Shown piece by piece: positions 1-9,290 of a DNA stretch of 64,000 nucleotides; the stretch's first letter is position 1, and each line of letters opens with the position of its first letter. The DNA comes from Sphingobium sp. AP49. GTDB taxonomy: Bacteria > Pseudomonadota > Alphaproteobacteria > Sphingomonadales > Sphingomonadaceae. The DNA lies in assembly GCF_000281715.2 (NCBI RefSeq), contig NZ_CP124576.1:2177501-2241500 (forward strand), read 5' to 3'. The position numbers were made by a program, and so were the translations under genes. The notes below the pieces were generated by a model. It had not been told where the DNA came from. It saw only the letters and a list, made by a program, of their open reading frames with translations, and ran no database searches.

Positions 1-1622
1 ACCAGACCCCGACCGTCGATGCGGACGGCGGGGACGAAATCGATGCCGTGCGGCATGGTGAAGTGGAGGCCCGCGCCATCCTGACGGAAGGGTAGCGAAC
101 CACCGCCGAGCAGCGTCACCCGCTCGATTGTGCCAGCGACCTGGCCGCGCGCCAGTGAGCGGATGGTCGTAGATCCGGCGGGCTTGCCCAGGAACAGCGC
201 ATAGAGCGCGCCCTTGTTGGTGGTGAAGCGGATGTCCTGCGCGGTGAAGGGCTTGGCCTTCTCCTCATTCTGCATGCCGACGATCGCCTGGGTCGGCCCT
301 TCGCCATAGCGCTTCCACGGCCGCGAACCGAAGATCGCCTCGCCGCCATGCACCATCCATCCGGCCATGGCGTCCAGGATCTTCTCCGCCTCGCTGTCGA
401 TGGCGCCGTCGCCGGGCTGGGGAATGGACAGCATCAGATTGCCGTTCTTCGACACGACATCGGCCAGCCGCTGGATCACCTGCTCGGCGCTCTTGTAGCT
501 TTTGTCGGTCAGGCGGGCGACATTGTAGAACCAGTCGCCGATGCAGGTATCGGTCTGCCAGGGTTCGTCCCAGATATGGTCGGTATAGCCGCGCTCGACA
601 TCCTGGACGATGCCGAACCGGGCATAGGGCTTCAACTGCTTGCCGGTCATGACCACGTCGATCTTGCCGTGCCATTCGATCGAGCGGTTATAATAGTCCG
701 CCGCCGCTTCCAGCCCGACCGGGCCGAAGGGCAGTTCATGATCGTCCATATAGACCATGTCGGGCTTGTATTTCGCGACCAGGTCGGTCTGGCGCAGCAG
801 CCAGCGGGTGACATAGGCCGGGTCATCCTTCGGCCCGGTCTCGATCCACTGGCCATTATTGGCGTCGTGCCACTTGTCCATCGCCTCGATCGTGTCGATG
901 CCGTCGGGCAGCACGGCATGGCCGCCGGTATAGAGTTCCTGCGGGTCGAGGCCTTCCCACCATTTGCCCGTGCCGTCTTCCTTGCGCAGCCGGAACGCGT
1001 CGTAACGCACGCCCTTTTGCGGGCCGACCGGATCATAGCCATAAGCGGGCTGATACCAGTGCCAGGCATGGGCGGCATGGTTGGACACGCCGAACTTCAT
1101 GCCCGCGCGGCGCGCGGCCTTTTCCCAGATGCCGACAATATCCTTCTTCGGCCCGACGCGCAGGCTGTTCCAGGCATGATAGCGGCTGTCATAGCAATCG
1201 AGATTGTCGTGATGGCAGGCCAGCGCCATGAAATATTTGGCGCCCGCCTTCTGATATCTGGCGATCAGCGCATCGGGGTCCCACTTGTCGGCGGTCCAGA
1301 GGTTCTGGATGTCCTTCATCCCCGCGACCGACGGATGGCCGTAGGTCTTGAGGTGATGCTCGTACATCGGGTGGCCCTGCATATACATGAAGCGGCCATA
1401 CCAGTCGCCCTGCGCCGGCACCGATTGCGGCCCCCAATGCGACCACATGCCCAGCTTCGCGTCGCGGAACCAGTCGGGATAGCGGTAATTGCTGACCAGC
1501 GAGGGCCAGTTGGCCTGCACCGGCCCCTTGGCGGTGCCCATCGGGCTGGCCGCACGGGCGGCATTGGCCAGGCCCAGCGCAGCCGCGCCCGCCAGGAAGG
1601 ATCGGCGTCCGAAATCCTGCAT
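1..1622 (-). CDS. alpha-L-fucosidase, GH29 family (3' end runs off the window)
   Basis: The minus-strand frame from 1622 stays open to the window edge, giving about 540 residues. It begins with a twin-arginine-like leader (RRSFLAG near residue 6, then a hydrophobic Ala-rich stretch), so export is likely. The body matches GH29 retaining fucosidases: an N-terminal W-S-H-W-G segment, a Y-F-M-A-L-A-C-H-H-D segment, and the nucleophile region DMVYMDDHELP with the Asp near residue 290. Retaining GH29 enzymes release terminal alpha-L-fucose. The gene is last in a five-gene operon and its start overlaps the preceding stop (TGATG). Only the extreme C-terminus should be missing, judging from the family length of about 500 to 600 residues. 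The adjacent fucose uptake and oxidation genes support the call. Confidence 0.9.
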   Translation of the reverse strand, partial: MQDFGRRSFLAGAAALGLANAARAASPMGTAKGPVQANWPSLVSNYRYPDWFRDAKLGMWSHWGPQSVPAQGDWYGRFMYMQGHPMYEHHLKTYGHPSVAGMKDIQNLWTADKWDPDALIARYQKAGAKYFMALACHHDNLDCYDSRYHAWNSLRVGPKKDIVGIWEKAARRAGMKFGVSNHAAHAWHWYQPAYGYDPVGPQKGVRYDAFRLRKEDGTGKWWEGLDPQELYTGGHAVLPDGIDTIEAMDKWHDANNGQWIETGPKDDPAYVTRWLLRQTDLVAKYKPDMVYMDDHELPFGPVGLEAAADYYNRSIEWHGKIDVVMTGKQLKPYARFGIVQDVERGYTDHIWDEPWQTDTCIGDWFYNVARLTDKSYKSAEQVIQRLADVVSKNGNLMLSIPQPGDGAIDSEAEKILDAMAGWMVHGGEAIFGSRPWKRYGEGPTQAIVGMQNEEKAKPFTAQDIRFTTNKGALYALFLGKPAGSTTIRSLARGQVAGTIERVTLLGGGSLPFRQDGAGLHFTMPHGIDFVPAVRIDGRGL

Positions 1623-2428
1623 CACTTGGCTCCCAGCGCTTTGGCGATCGCGGCCTCGGCCAGCGGGCGCATGATGGCATAGCCTTCCTTGGTCGGATGG
1701 ACGCCGTCGCTGGACAGGCCCGGCTTCATCGCGCCGTCGGTCTGCGCCATCGCCTTGTGATAGTCGACAAAGGTGAAGCCGTTGGCGCGGGCATAGTCGG
1801 CCAGCCACGTGTTGATCGCGGCGACCTGCGGCGCGGGCGTCATGCCGGGGCTCCAGGGGAAGGCGGCAGCGGGCGGCACGGAGGCGATGATGACCTTGAT
1901 GCCGTGCGCACGGGCGAGGTCGGCCATGGTCTGGATATTGCCCAGCACCGTTTCCATCGTCGCCGCGCCGGTATTGCCGGCGATGTCGTTGGTCATCGCC
2001 ATGATGTGGACCGCCTGCGGCTTCAGCGCGATCACGTCATTGCGGAAGCGCACCAGCATCTGCTGCGTCGTCTGGCCGCTGATGCCGCGATCGACCAGCC
2101 CGTTCTGGAACATGGTCGGGTCCAGGTTGATCCAGTTGTCGGTGATGGAATCGCCCATGAAGACGACGCGCACCTTCTGGCCCTCGATCGCCTTGTTGGC
2201 GGCGGCATAGCGGCAGAGCTGCCCGAAATCGCGGGTCAGCATGTGCAGGTTCCACAGCTTCCAGCCGGCCTCGTCGCTGGGCTTTTCATGGGTGGGGCAG
2301 GGATCGGCGACAATGCCGACCGGATCGTCGGCATGGGGATCGCCCGGCACCTTGGTTTCGGCCAGGGCCGGCGCGGCCAGCGCCAGCGCGCAGGCCGCAG
2401 CGAGAAGGGGAGCGGTGAAACGCAGCAT
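1622..2428 (-). CDS. exported SGNH/GDSL-type esterase
   Basis: This is a 268-residue protein with a clear signal peptide (MLRFTAPLLAAACALALA). Block I is VVFMGDSITDNW with Ser94, there is an ND motif of block III (MTNDIAG), and block V is DGVHP with Asp241 and His244. SGNH hydrolases of this size commonly remove O-acetyl groups from polysaccharides. The start at 2428 has a GAGGA ribosome site 5 nt upstream. An alternative ATG at 2440 overlaps the preceding stop (ATGA) and would add four residues. It is paralogous to the next gene upstream and coupled to the fucosidase, so esterified fucose-containing side chains are a plausible substrate, by inference. Confidence 0.87.
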   Translation of the reverse strand: MLRFTAPLLAAACALALAAPALAETKVPGDPHADDPVGIVADPCPTHEKPSDEAGWKLWNLHMLTRDFGQLCRYAAANKAIEGQKVRVVFMGDSITDNWINLDPTMFQNGLVDRGISGQTTQQMLVRFRNDVIALKPQAVHIMAMTNDIAGNTGAATMETVLGNIQTMADLARAHGIKVIIASVPPAAAFPWSPGMTPAPQVAAINTWLADYARANGFTFVDYHKAMAQTDGAMKPGLSSDGVHPTKEGYAIMRPLAEAAIAKALGAK

Positions 2429-2436
2429 CGTCGTCC

Positions 2437-3228
2437 TCATTTCCTTGTTCCTAGCGCCTGCGCGATCGCCCTGGCAGCGATCGGCGCCATCACGGCATAG
2501 CCATTGTCCAGCGGATGCACGCCATCCTGGGTATAGGCGGCGGTCATCAGGCCATTCTGGTCGACCATCTCGCTGTGATAGTCTGCGAACACATGGCCAT
2601 GCTGCGCACAATAGGCGCGCAGCCATTGATTGAGCGCCACCAGTTCGGCCGGCTTGCGCTCCGCCACCACATCCTTCGCCGCGTCGCTATAGTTGTTGAC
2701 CGGCAGGATCGATCCGAACACGACCTTGATATGATGGGCGGTCGCGATGTCGGCCATCGCTTCCCAATTGGCCTCGATCTGTTCGGGTGTTTCCTGCTGC
2801 AGGAAGCCCTGAACGTCATTGATCCCGGCCAGGATCACCACCACTCTGGGCTGCAGCGCCACGACATCCTGATGGAAGCGCAGCAGCATCTGCGCCGTCA
2901 CCTGGCTGCCGATGCCGCGATTGACATAGGGCTTGCCGGGGAAGCTGGCCGCCAGGTTCCAGCGATCGGTGATGGAATCGCCCAGGAACACGACGCGCTG
3001 TTCGCCGGCCTTCGGCGCGGGCAGGGCTGCATTGGCCGGGGCATAGAGATAGCGTTCGCCAAAATCCTGCATCAGGCTGGGCACCAGCTTCGCGCGGAAC
3101 GGGCCAAGCCATGGCCCCCAATCCTTGTCCGCGACGGTGCGCCGCTCGGGCGAACTCTGATAATGGCTCGGCGCGGCCTGCGCCGTGCCTGCCATCAGCA
3201 GGAACAGGACAGGCAGCGCATATGTCAT
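2437..3228 (-). CDS. exported SGNH/GDSL-type esterase
   Basis: This is a 263-residue secreted hydrolase with signal peptide MTYALPVLFLLMAGTAQA. The catalytic Ser85 lies in VVFLGDSITDRW, a G-I-N-D block III follows, and Asp235 and His238 lie in DGVHP. It is a clear paralogue of the gene directly downstream, sharing block order and the N-terminal FGERYLYA/FGQLCRYA segment, which suggests tandem duplication. Its start overlaps the stop of the alpha/beta hydrolase gene (ATGA), so translation is probably coupled. The likely role is removal of acetyl or other ester groups from oligosaccharides before fucosidase action. The exact ester is not evident from sequence. Confidence 0.87.
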   Translation of the reverse strand: MTYALPVLFLLMAGTAQAAPSHYQSSPERRTVADKDWGPWLGPFRAKLVPSLMQDFGERYLYAPANAALPAPKAGEQRVVFLGDSITDRWNLAASFPGKPYVNRGIGSQVTAQMLLRFHQDVVALQPRVVVILAGINDVQGFLQQETPEQIEANWEAMADIATAHHIKVVFGSILPVNNYSDAAKDVVAERKPAELVALNQWLRAYCAQHGHVFADYHSEMVDQNGLMTAAYTQDGVHPLDNGYAVMAPIAARAIAQALGTRK

Positions 3229-4193
3229 GCCGGGATCAATCCCTGCTTGGCGGCGAATGTCATGAACAGGTCGGGCCAGGCCGACGCCTGCATCGTCCTG
3301 GGCAGGCGGGTGCCAAAGCCATGGCCGCCATCCTCGAAGATATGGAGCGCGACCGGCCGCCTGGCGGCTTCCATCGCCTGGAACAGGGCGATGCTGTTGG
3401 CCGGCGGCACCAGTCCGTCGTCGCTGGCATGGACCAGGAAGACGGGTGATGTTTGGGCATCCACCCGCATCTCCACCGATCGGGCGCGGCGCATCTCGGC
3501 ACTAGCACCTTCGCCCAGCAGATTGTCGCGCGACCCGCCATGGGTGAAGGGCGCGTCTAGGCTGACCACCGGATAGATGAGGCCGGCGACATCGGGCCGC
3601 GCGCTTTCGCGATCGGCGGCATCGACCGGGGCATAGACCTGCTCGCCATGGCGGGTTGCCAGCGACCCTGCCAGATGACCACCGGCCGAGAAACCGAGCA
3701 CGCCGACGCGGCCTTTGTTGACAGCGAAGGTGACAGCCCGAGCCCGTATCAGCCGCATCGCCCGCTGCGCATCCTGCAACGGCACATCCTGCCGCTGCGC
3801 CCAGCCTTCGCCGGGCAGGCGATAGAGCAGGATGAAGGCGGTGATGCCCCGTTCGTTGAGCCAGGCCGCCTGGCTGGTCCCTTCATTGTCGTAGGACAGG
3901 AAGCCATATCCGCCACCCGGCACCACCAGCATCGCCGCGCCATTGGGGCGGGCAGGACGGCGAACCACCAGCACCGGGCGGGCAATGCCGGTGACGAAGC
4001 GGTCGGGCTTGGCAGGATCTTTCGACTGGTCGGCAACCTTGCGGACGATCCGCGCGCCAGTGCTGCCCGGCGGGGAGGCCGGCCACAGTTCGATCACTTC
4101 GTCGGCGGCGGTCGTCTGGGCGCCGGCGATGCGCGGCAGTGCAGCGAGACCGGCTGCGGCGATCAGCGCGGTGCGGCGATCCAGGACAGTCAT
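3225..4193 (-). CDS. exported alpha/beta-hydrolase, acetylesterase (BD-FAE/xylan esterase-like)
   Basis: This 322-residue protein has a leader containing DRRTALIAAAGLAALP, consistent with export, possibly by Tat. The catalytic triad is visible as Ser169 in GFSAGGH, Asp258 or Asp259 in HASDDGLVPP and His291 in EDGGHGFG. An HGG-like oxyanion segment appears as VPGGGYGFL near residue 91. This arrangement is typical of carbohydrate acetylesterases of the BD-FAE/AxeA type. The gene overlaps the IclR regulator upstream and an SGNH esterase downstream, both by ATGA. Three esterases in one operon with a fucosidase point to a heavily acylated substrate. Confidence 0.85.
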   Translation of the reverse strand: MTVLDRRTALIAAAGLAALPRIAGAQTTAADEVIELWPASPPGSTGARIVRKVADQSKDPAKPDRFVTGIARPVLVVRRPARPNGAAMLVVPGGGYGFLSYDNEGTSQAAWLNERGITAFILLYRLPGEGWAQRQDVPLQDAQRAMRLIRARAVTFAVNKGRVGVLGFSAGGHLAGSLATRHGEQVYAPVDAADRESARPDVAGLIYPVVSLDAPFTHGGSRDNLLGEGASAEMRRARSVEMRVDAQTSPVFLVHASDDGLVPPANSIALFQAMEAARRPVALHIFEDGGHGFGTRLPRTMQASAWPDLFMTFAAKQGLIPA

Positions 4194-4975
4194 TCTTCTT
4201 CCTCCAGGGGACGGGATGGCGCCGTCATGATCGGTGACACGGCCGTGCCGATGGCCTGCGCCGCCGCACGGACCAGATCATTGCATTGGTCGATGCTGGC
4301 GCGATTGGCCGCGCCGTCGACGAAGGGCATGGTCAGCGATGCGCGGGCGACGCCGCCGACCAGGATCGGGGCGGACAGGTCGGTGATGCCGGTCAGCATG
4401 GGGCTGGGCGAGACCGCGCCGCCTGTCGCGACCGCCGCATCCAGCCGCGCGACCAGGTCCAATTCCTCGATCATATGATCGCTTGCCCGGATTTCCCTGA
4501 GCATCGCCTCGCGATTTTCAGGCGACTGGAAAGCCAGCAGGATGCGGCCCGAATTGGAGCGGTGAAGCGGTCGGCGATAGCCCACGCGCACGGCAAAGCC
4601 CGACAGCCCCGGCGCTTCGATCGCGATGATGACCACCATTTCCACGCCCGACACCACGCCAAGGTGGCAGCTCTGCCCCGCATTGCGGGCCAGGTCCTGC
4701 ATGATCGGCAGGGCGGTGGAGGCGAGGTCGCGGATCGGCGGCTGGCTCATGCCCAAGGTGAACAGGCGGTTGGTCAGGCGATAGCCGTCCTCGGCGCGAG
4801 CAATATAGCCATGTTCTTCGAGCACCTGGAGCATGCGGAAGATTTCGCTGACCGATCGGCCGAGCGCGGTGGAAATGTCGGACATGATGATCGGTTCGCT
4901 GGCACCGGCCAGAAGCTCCAGTATTTCCAGCCCTTTTTTTAGAGCGGGCGCCTGGTAGCGCGTCTTGCCATTCAT
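4190..4975 (-). CDS. IclR-family transcriptional regulator
   Basis: This is a 261-residue regulator. Residues 8 to 75 form a winged helix-turn-helix (LKKGLEILELL, then IMSDISTALGRSVSEIFRML and an EDGYRLT wing). The rest is an IclR effector-binding domain (QSCHLGV, VRVGYRRPLHRSNSGRILLAF). The gene is first in the minus-strand esterase/fucosidase operon and diverges from the TonB receptor gene, so it probably controls both sides of the 255-bp intergenic region, where dyads are present. The effector is likely fucose or a fucose catabolite, by context only. Confidence 0.9.
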   Translation of the reverse strand: MNGKTRYQAPALKKGLEILELLAGASEPIIMSDISTALGRSVSEIFRMLQVLEEHGYIARAEDGYRLTNRLFTLGMSQPPIRDLASTALPIMQDLARNAGQSCHLGVVSGVEMVVIIAIEAPGLSGFAVRVGYRRPLHRSNSGRILLAFQSPENREAMLREIRASDHMIEELDLVARLDAAVATGGAVSPSPMLTGITDLSAPILVGGVARASLTMPFVDGAANRASIDQCNDLVRAAAQAIGTAVSPIMTAPSRPLEEEE

Positions 4976-5055
4976 TCCGGTCCCCTCACCAAGCGGGCGC
5001 CATCGCCTATGGTAGCGCCATCATCCGTTAGCCTCCTCCTACACACCATCTACAG

Positions 5056-5089
5056 GTGAAATCAATTTTTATATTTCACAAATGCGAAA
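5056..5089. promoter_or_regulatory. candidate IclR operator in the divergent promoter region
   Basis: Two overlapping dyads lie between the divergent IclR and TonB receptor genes. The first is GTGAAAT, 10 bp, ATTTCAC (5056-5079). The second is TTTCACAAATGCGAAA (5074-5089), in which 14 of 16 positions are symmetric. IclR-type regulators bind short AT-rich dyads of this sort in divergent promoters. Assignment to the adjacent regulator is inference from position. Confidence 0.45.
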
Positions 5090-5230
5090 CCGGGCGTAAT
5101 AGGACCGCGCCGTTTGGTATCGCTCCCAATAGCGAGAAGGCGGCGTCAGGGAAGAGCTTGCCGCGGCCAGTGTGCGGCGCCGAAGTCGATCAGTGCTCCG
5201 CGCAGGAGCCGTGGGAGAGGAAGGGTTAAC

Positions 5231-7954
5231 ATGTTCAAGAATCTGTATATTCCGTCGCGTGCGGAATTGCTGGCGGGTATCTCGCTGGCCGGTATCGTGC
5301 TGGGTTGCGCTGCGCCCGCCATGGCGCAGGACGCCGTCGGTGCCACCACCGCCACGAACGCCGAATCGCCTGAAGCTGCGTCCGAAGGGGACATCGTTGT
5401 CACCGGCGTTCGCGCCAGCCTTTCCAGCGCCCAGTCGATCAAGCGCAACAGCGACGTCATCGTCGACTCGATCGTCGCCGAAGACATTGGCAAGCTGCCC
5501 GACCGCAACGTGGCCGAAGCGCTGCAGCGCATCCCCGGCATCCAGGTGCAGCGCCAATATGGCGAAGGCAGCTCGGTCGCGATCCGCGGCCTGACCCAGG
5601 TCCGCACCGAACTTAACGGCCGCGACATCTTCACCGCCTCGGGCGCCAACCAGCTCAGCCTGGAAGACATCCCGTCCGAATTGCTGGCCGGCATCGACGT
5701 CTACAAGAACCCGTCGGCCGACCTGATCGAGGACCAGTTGTCGGGCACGATCAACTTCCGCACCCGCAAGCCGTTCGACTTTGACGGTCTGAAGGTCGCC
5801 GCCACCGCGACCCAGAGCTATTTCGACCTGACCGACAAGTTCAAGCCCTCGGCCTCGCTGATGGTCAGCGACCGTTGGGACACCGGCATCGGTGAAATCG
5901 GCATTCTTGCCAGCGTCTCCTTCCAGAAGACCGCCTTCCGTCAGGACACGATCTCGACCGAGCCCTTCTACACGCTCGATCCGACCAACGCGACCGACGC
6001 CGCCGTGCTGGCGGGCCTGGGCCGCACCGGCCAGACCACGACCCTGCCGCATGGCACCGGCATCGGCGAAGTCTATGGCGATCGTCGTCGCCTCGGCACC
6101 GACGTTGCGCTTCAGTGGCGCCCCAGCGACACGCTGGAGCTGACCGCAGAAGTCTTCCGTTCGGACTATAAGTTCCGTTTCGACGACTATAGCTTCTTCG
6201 CCTACAGCTCGGGCAGCGCGATCATCCCGCAGGCGGGCGCGCCCTTCACCTATGCCGATAACGGCGATTTCCAGAGCGGCACCTTCATCGATCTGCCGAT
6301 CGGCAACAACACCAGCGCCCAGACCCGTCATTCGACCACGACGGACTATTCGCTGAACATGAAGTGGAAGCCTTCGGACCAGCTGACCATCACCGCCGAT
6401 GGCCAGTATGTCGATGCCAAGACCAAGAATCTGCGTTCGATCGTCGGTCTGAACGGTACCGCCGACACGCTGTATCAGGATATTTCGGGTTCGGTCCCGG
6501 TTGTGAATATCGGTTCGAGCACTGGTCTCACCAACCCGGCCACCTACACCAGCGCCTTCTATCTCGATAACCTCAACGAGTCGAAGGCGTCGGACAAGAC
6601 CGCGCGCCTGGACGCCGAATATCGCTTCGACGCCGGCATCCTGTCGTCGATCAAGGCGGGCTTGCGCTATGCCGACCGCAAGAACAAGACGATCGATACC
6701 GGCTATCGTTACACCGGCCTGAGCAGCGTTCCGACCCAGTTGGAAAATGTCGATCTGGGCGACTTCTTCCGGGGTGACGCGGACCTGTTCGGCAACATCA
6801 TCGCCTTCAACCGTGGCATCATCCGCAACTATCAGGATACGCTCGACACGCTGGGTATCGCCAGCGCGCCGGCCTATACCCAGAGCGGCACGAACCAGCA
6901 GCGGCAGAAGACCTTCACCGGCTATGCTACCGCCTTCTTCAAGGCCGATCCGGTCGACGGTAATATCGGCGTCCGCGTGGTCCGCACCAATCTCGACGTG
7001 TCGGGCTATTATCAGCAGACCTCGATCGTGCTGGATGCGAACGGCAATGAAGTCAGCGGCCCGACCGTGTTCAACCCGATCGCCGTGTCGCAGGATTATA
7101 CCTCGGTCCTGCCGAGCCTGAACCTGCGCGTCCACCTGACCGACGATCTGCAGCTGCGTTTTGCCGCCGCGAAGAACATTTCGCGTCCCAACTTCACGCA
7201 GCTCAACCCCAGCCTGACCGTCAGCGAACCGGGTTCCGCCCAGCAGGATCAGATCCACACGACCAGCGGCGGCAATCCGTACCTCAAGCCGATGAAGTCG
7301 GACAATCTGGACGCCACGCTGGAATGGTATTTCTCGCGGACCGGCTCGCTGACCGCAGCGGCCTTCTACAAGAATATCAAGAACTACATCCAGACCGCCG
7401 TGTCCTATCGCGACGTCACCTTCGACAATGGCAACAGCTACCAGTATGAAGTGACGTCTTACAATAATGTCGCCAAGGGCAAGGTGAAGGGCTTTGAACT
7501 CGCCTATCAGCAGTTCTTCGACTTCCTGCCCGGTCCGTTCGACGGCCTCGGCATGCAGGCGAACTTCACCTATGTGGACTCGCAGGCACCGTCGCCCGCC
7601 ACTAGCGGCCCGGTCACCAACGTCCCGCTCGAACTGCTGTCGAAGTATAATTACAATATCGTCGGCATCTACGAAAAGGGCGGCCTGTCGGCCCGCGTCG
7701 CCTATAACTGGCGCAGCAAATATGTCGTCACCACGGCGGGCAACGGCACCGGCAGCCTGCCGGTGTTCAACAAGCCCTTCGGTCAGCTCGATGCGTCGAT
7801 CAGCTATAATGTGACGCCGCAGTTCGCGCTGGCGCTGGACGGCACGAACCTGACCAACACCCGTCGTGCGACCTATTTCGGTATCGACAGCCGTCCGCGT
7901 GACGTGGTCGTCAACGATCGTCGCATCAGCCTGACGGCGCGGCTCAGCTATTGA
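5231..7954 (+). CDS. TonB-dependent outer membrane receptor
   Basis: This is a 907-residue receptor. The start at 5231 has a strong AGAGGAAGGG ribosome site and gives a signal peptide ending near APAMAQ. The plug domain follows the GDIVVTGVRASL segment (DVIVDSIVAEDIGKLPDRNVAEALQRIPG) with IRGL and TELNGRD motifs. The remainder is a beta-barrel ending in the aromatic-terminated strand RISLTARLSY. The plug signature is that of the sphingomonad/Caulobacter carbohydrate receptors. It heads the plus-strand fucose operon, so uptake of fucosylated oligosaccharides across the outer membrane is the likely role. Confidence 0.93.
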   Translation: MFKNLYIPSRAELLAGISLAGIVLGCAAPAMAQDAVGATTATNAESPEAASEGDIVVTGVRASLSSAQSIKRNSDVIVDSIVAEDIGKLPDRNVAEALQRIPGIQVQRQYGEGSSVAIRGLTQVRTELNGRDIFTASGANQLSLEDIPSELLAGIDVYKNPSADLIEDQLSGTINFRTRKPFDFDGLKVAATATQSYFDLTDKFKPSASLMVSDRWDTGIGEIGILASVSFQKTAFRQDTISTEPFYTLDPTNATDAAVLAGLGRTGQTTTLPHGTGIGEVYGDRRRLGTDVALQWRPSDTLELTAEVFRSDYKFRFDDYSFFAYSSGSAIIPQAGAPFTYADNGDFQSGTFIDLPIGNNTSAQTRHSTTTDYSLNMKWKPSDQLTITADGQYVDAKTKNLRSIVGLNGTADTLYQDISGSVPVVNIGSSTGLTNPATYTSAFYLDNLNESKASDKTARLDAEYRFDAGILSSIKAGLRYADRKNKTIDTGYRYTGLSSVPTQLENVDLGDFFRGDADLFGNIIAFNRGIIRNYQDTLDTLGIASAPAYTQSGTNQQRQKTFTGYATAFFKADPVDGNIGVRVVRTNLDVSGYYQQTSIVLDANGNEVSGPTVFNPIAVSQDYTSVLPSLNLRVHLTDDLQLRFAAAKNISRPNFTQLNPSLTVSEPGSAQQDQIHTTSGGNPYLKPMKSDNLDATLEWYFSRTGSLTAAAFYKNIKNYIQTAVSYRDVTFDNGNSYQYEVTSYNNVAKGKVKGFELAYQQFFDFLPGPFDGLGMQANFTYVDSQAPSPATSGPVTNVPLELLSKYNYNIVGIYEKGGLSARVAYNWRSKYVVTTAGNGTGSLPVFNKPFGQLDASISYNVTPQFALALDGTNLTNTRRATYFGIDSRPRDVVVNDRRISLTARLSY

Positions 7955-8051
7955 TCCGTGCCGGGGGCATTTCTAGCCTCCTCCCGACTGGGTGGGTCCG
8001 ATCTCAAAAGGGACGGACCCACCGACTTTTCCCGGCAAAGAGAGGATGATG

Positions 8052-9290
8052 ATGCTGGCCGATGCAAGGGTAGAAAAAGGACCGGCGGAGCAAGGCTCTC
8101 GCGCGGCGATGATCCTGACGATCGGCCTCTTCTTTCTTTGGGGCCTCGCCAATAATCTCAACGACGTGCTGATCGCCCATTTCCGGCACGCCTTTGCTCT
8201 CTCCGACTTTGCCTCGGGGCTGGTCCAGTCCGCTTTCTATATGGGCTATTTCTGCTTTGCCATTCCCGCTGCCATCACCGCCGAACGTTTCGGCTACAAG
8301 GCGACGGTGATCCTGGGCCTGCTGCTGTTCGCGCTCGGCGCCTTGCTGTTCCTGCCGGCCTCTGCCGTGGTCAGCTATCCCTTCTTCCTGTTCGCCCTGT
8401 TCGTGATCGCCAGCGGCCTCGCCTTTCTGGAGACGGCTGCCAATCCCATGGTCGCGGTGCTGGGAGACGCCGCCAGCGCGGCCCGGCGGCTTAACCTTGC
8501 CCAGGCGTTCAATCCGCTGGGATCCATCACCGGCGTGGCGCTGGGCGCCACCCTGATCCTGTCCGATGCGCCGACACAGGGTGCTGCTGCCGCCGCCGCC
8601 GTACAATTGCCCTATCTGCTGATCGCGATCGTCGTGCTGGCTTGGGCCTTTCTGCTGGGGCGTACGCCCTTCCCGAAGGCTGCGGTCGAGGGCAATGCCG
8701 ATGCCGCGCCACTCGCAGGCTATCGGGAATTGCTGCGTCGCCCGCGCTATCTGGCGGGTATCGCTGCCCAATTCTTCTATGTCGGCGCGCAGGTCGGCAT
8801 CTGGAGCTATCTCATCCGCTATGCGCAGGCCGCGCTGCCGGGCATCACCGCCCAGCATGCCGCCTGGCTGCTGACCCTGTCGCTCGGCCTGTTCATGGCC
8901 GGCCGCTTCGCCGGTGCGGCGCTGCTCACCCGCTTCGATGGCGCGCGGCTGATGCGCCTCTTCGCGCTCGTCAATCTCGGCCTCGCGCTGGTCGGTTCGA
9001 TCTGGCTCGGCCTGCCCGGCGTCGCAGCACTGGTGGCCGCCAGCTTCTTCATGTCGATCATGTATCCGACCATCTTCGTCCTCTCGCTCGACGGCCTTGG
9101 CCCACTGACCAAGCCGGGCGCATCGATGATCGTGATGGCCATCATCGGCGGCGCGGTGCTGACCGCCGTCATGGGCCTGATTTCCGACATGGCCGGCACG
9201 ATCAACGCGGCGATGGCGGTGCCCGCTTTCTGCTTCCTGGTGGTCGCGGCCTATGCCCATGTGATGCGCGGGAAGGGCGGGACGGCATGA
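8052..9290 (+). CDS. fucP: MFS sugar permease, FucP-like (L-fucose:H+ symporter family)
   Basis: This is a 412-residue protein with about 12 predicted membrane segments. The N-terminal segment FFLWGLANNLNDVLI and the FLETAANPMVAVLG segment are hallmarks of the FucP/NarK-like fucose and glucose/galactose permease group. Three in-frame ATGs occur at 8046, 8049 and 8052. The GAGAGG ribosome site just upstream favours the last two. Its stop overlaps the lactonase start by ATGA. Position directly before oxidative fucose genes supports L-fucose as substrate, though related permeases take other hexoses. Confidence 0.87.
   Translation: MLADARVEKGPAEQGSRAAMILTIGLFFLWGLANNLNDVLIAHFRHAFALSDFASGLVQSAFYMGYFCFAIPAAITAERFGYKATVILGLLLFALGALLFLPASAVVSYPFFLFALFVIASGLAFLETAANPMVAVLGDAASAARRLNLAQAFNPLGSITGVALGATLILSDAPTQGAAAAAAVQLPYLLIAIVVLAWAFLLGRTPFPKAAVEGNADAAPLAGYRELLRRPRYLAGIAAQFFYVGAQVGIWSYLIRYAQAALPGITAQHAAWLLTLSLGLFMAGRFAGAALLTRFDGARLMRLFALVNLGLALVGSIWLGLPGVAALVAASFFMSIMYPTIFVLSLDGLGPLTKPGASMIVMAIIGGAVLTAVMGLISDMAGTINAAMAVPAFCFLVVAAYAHVMRGKGGTA

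Noticed and set aside
348..1682. A 444-residue plus-strand frame at the left edge
   Set aside because: The opposite strand encodes a GH29 fucosidase with leader, catalytic region and translational coupling. The plus frame has no recognisable domain.
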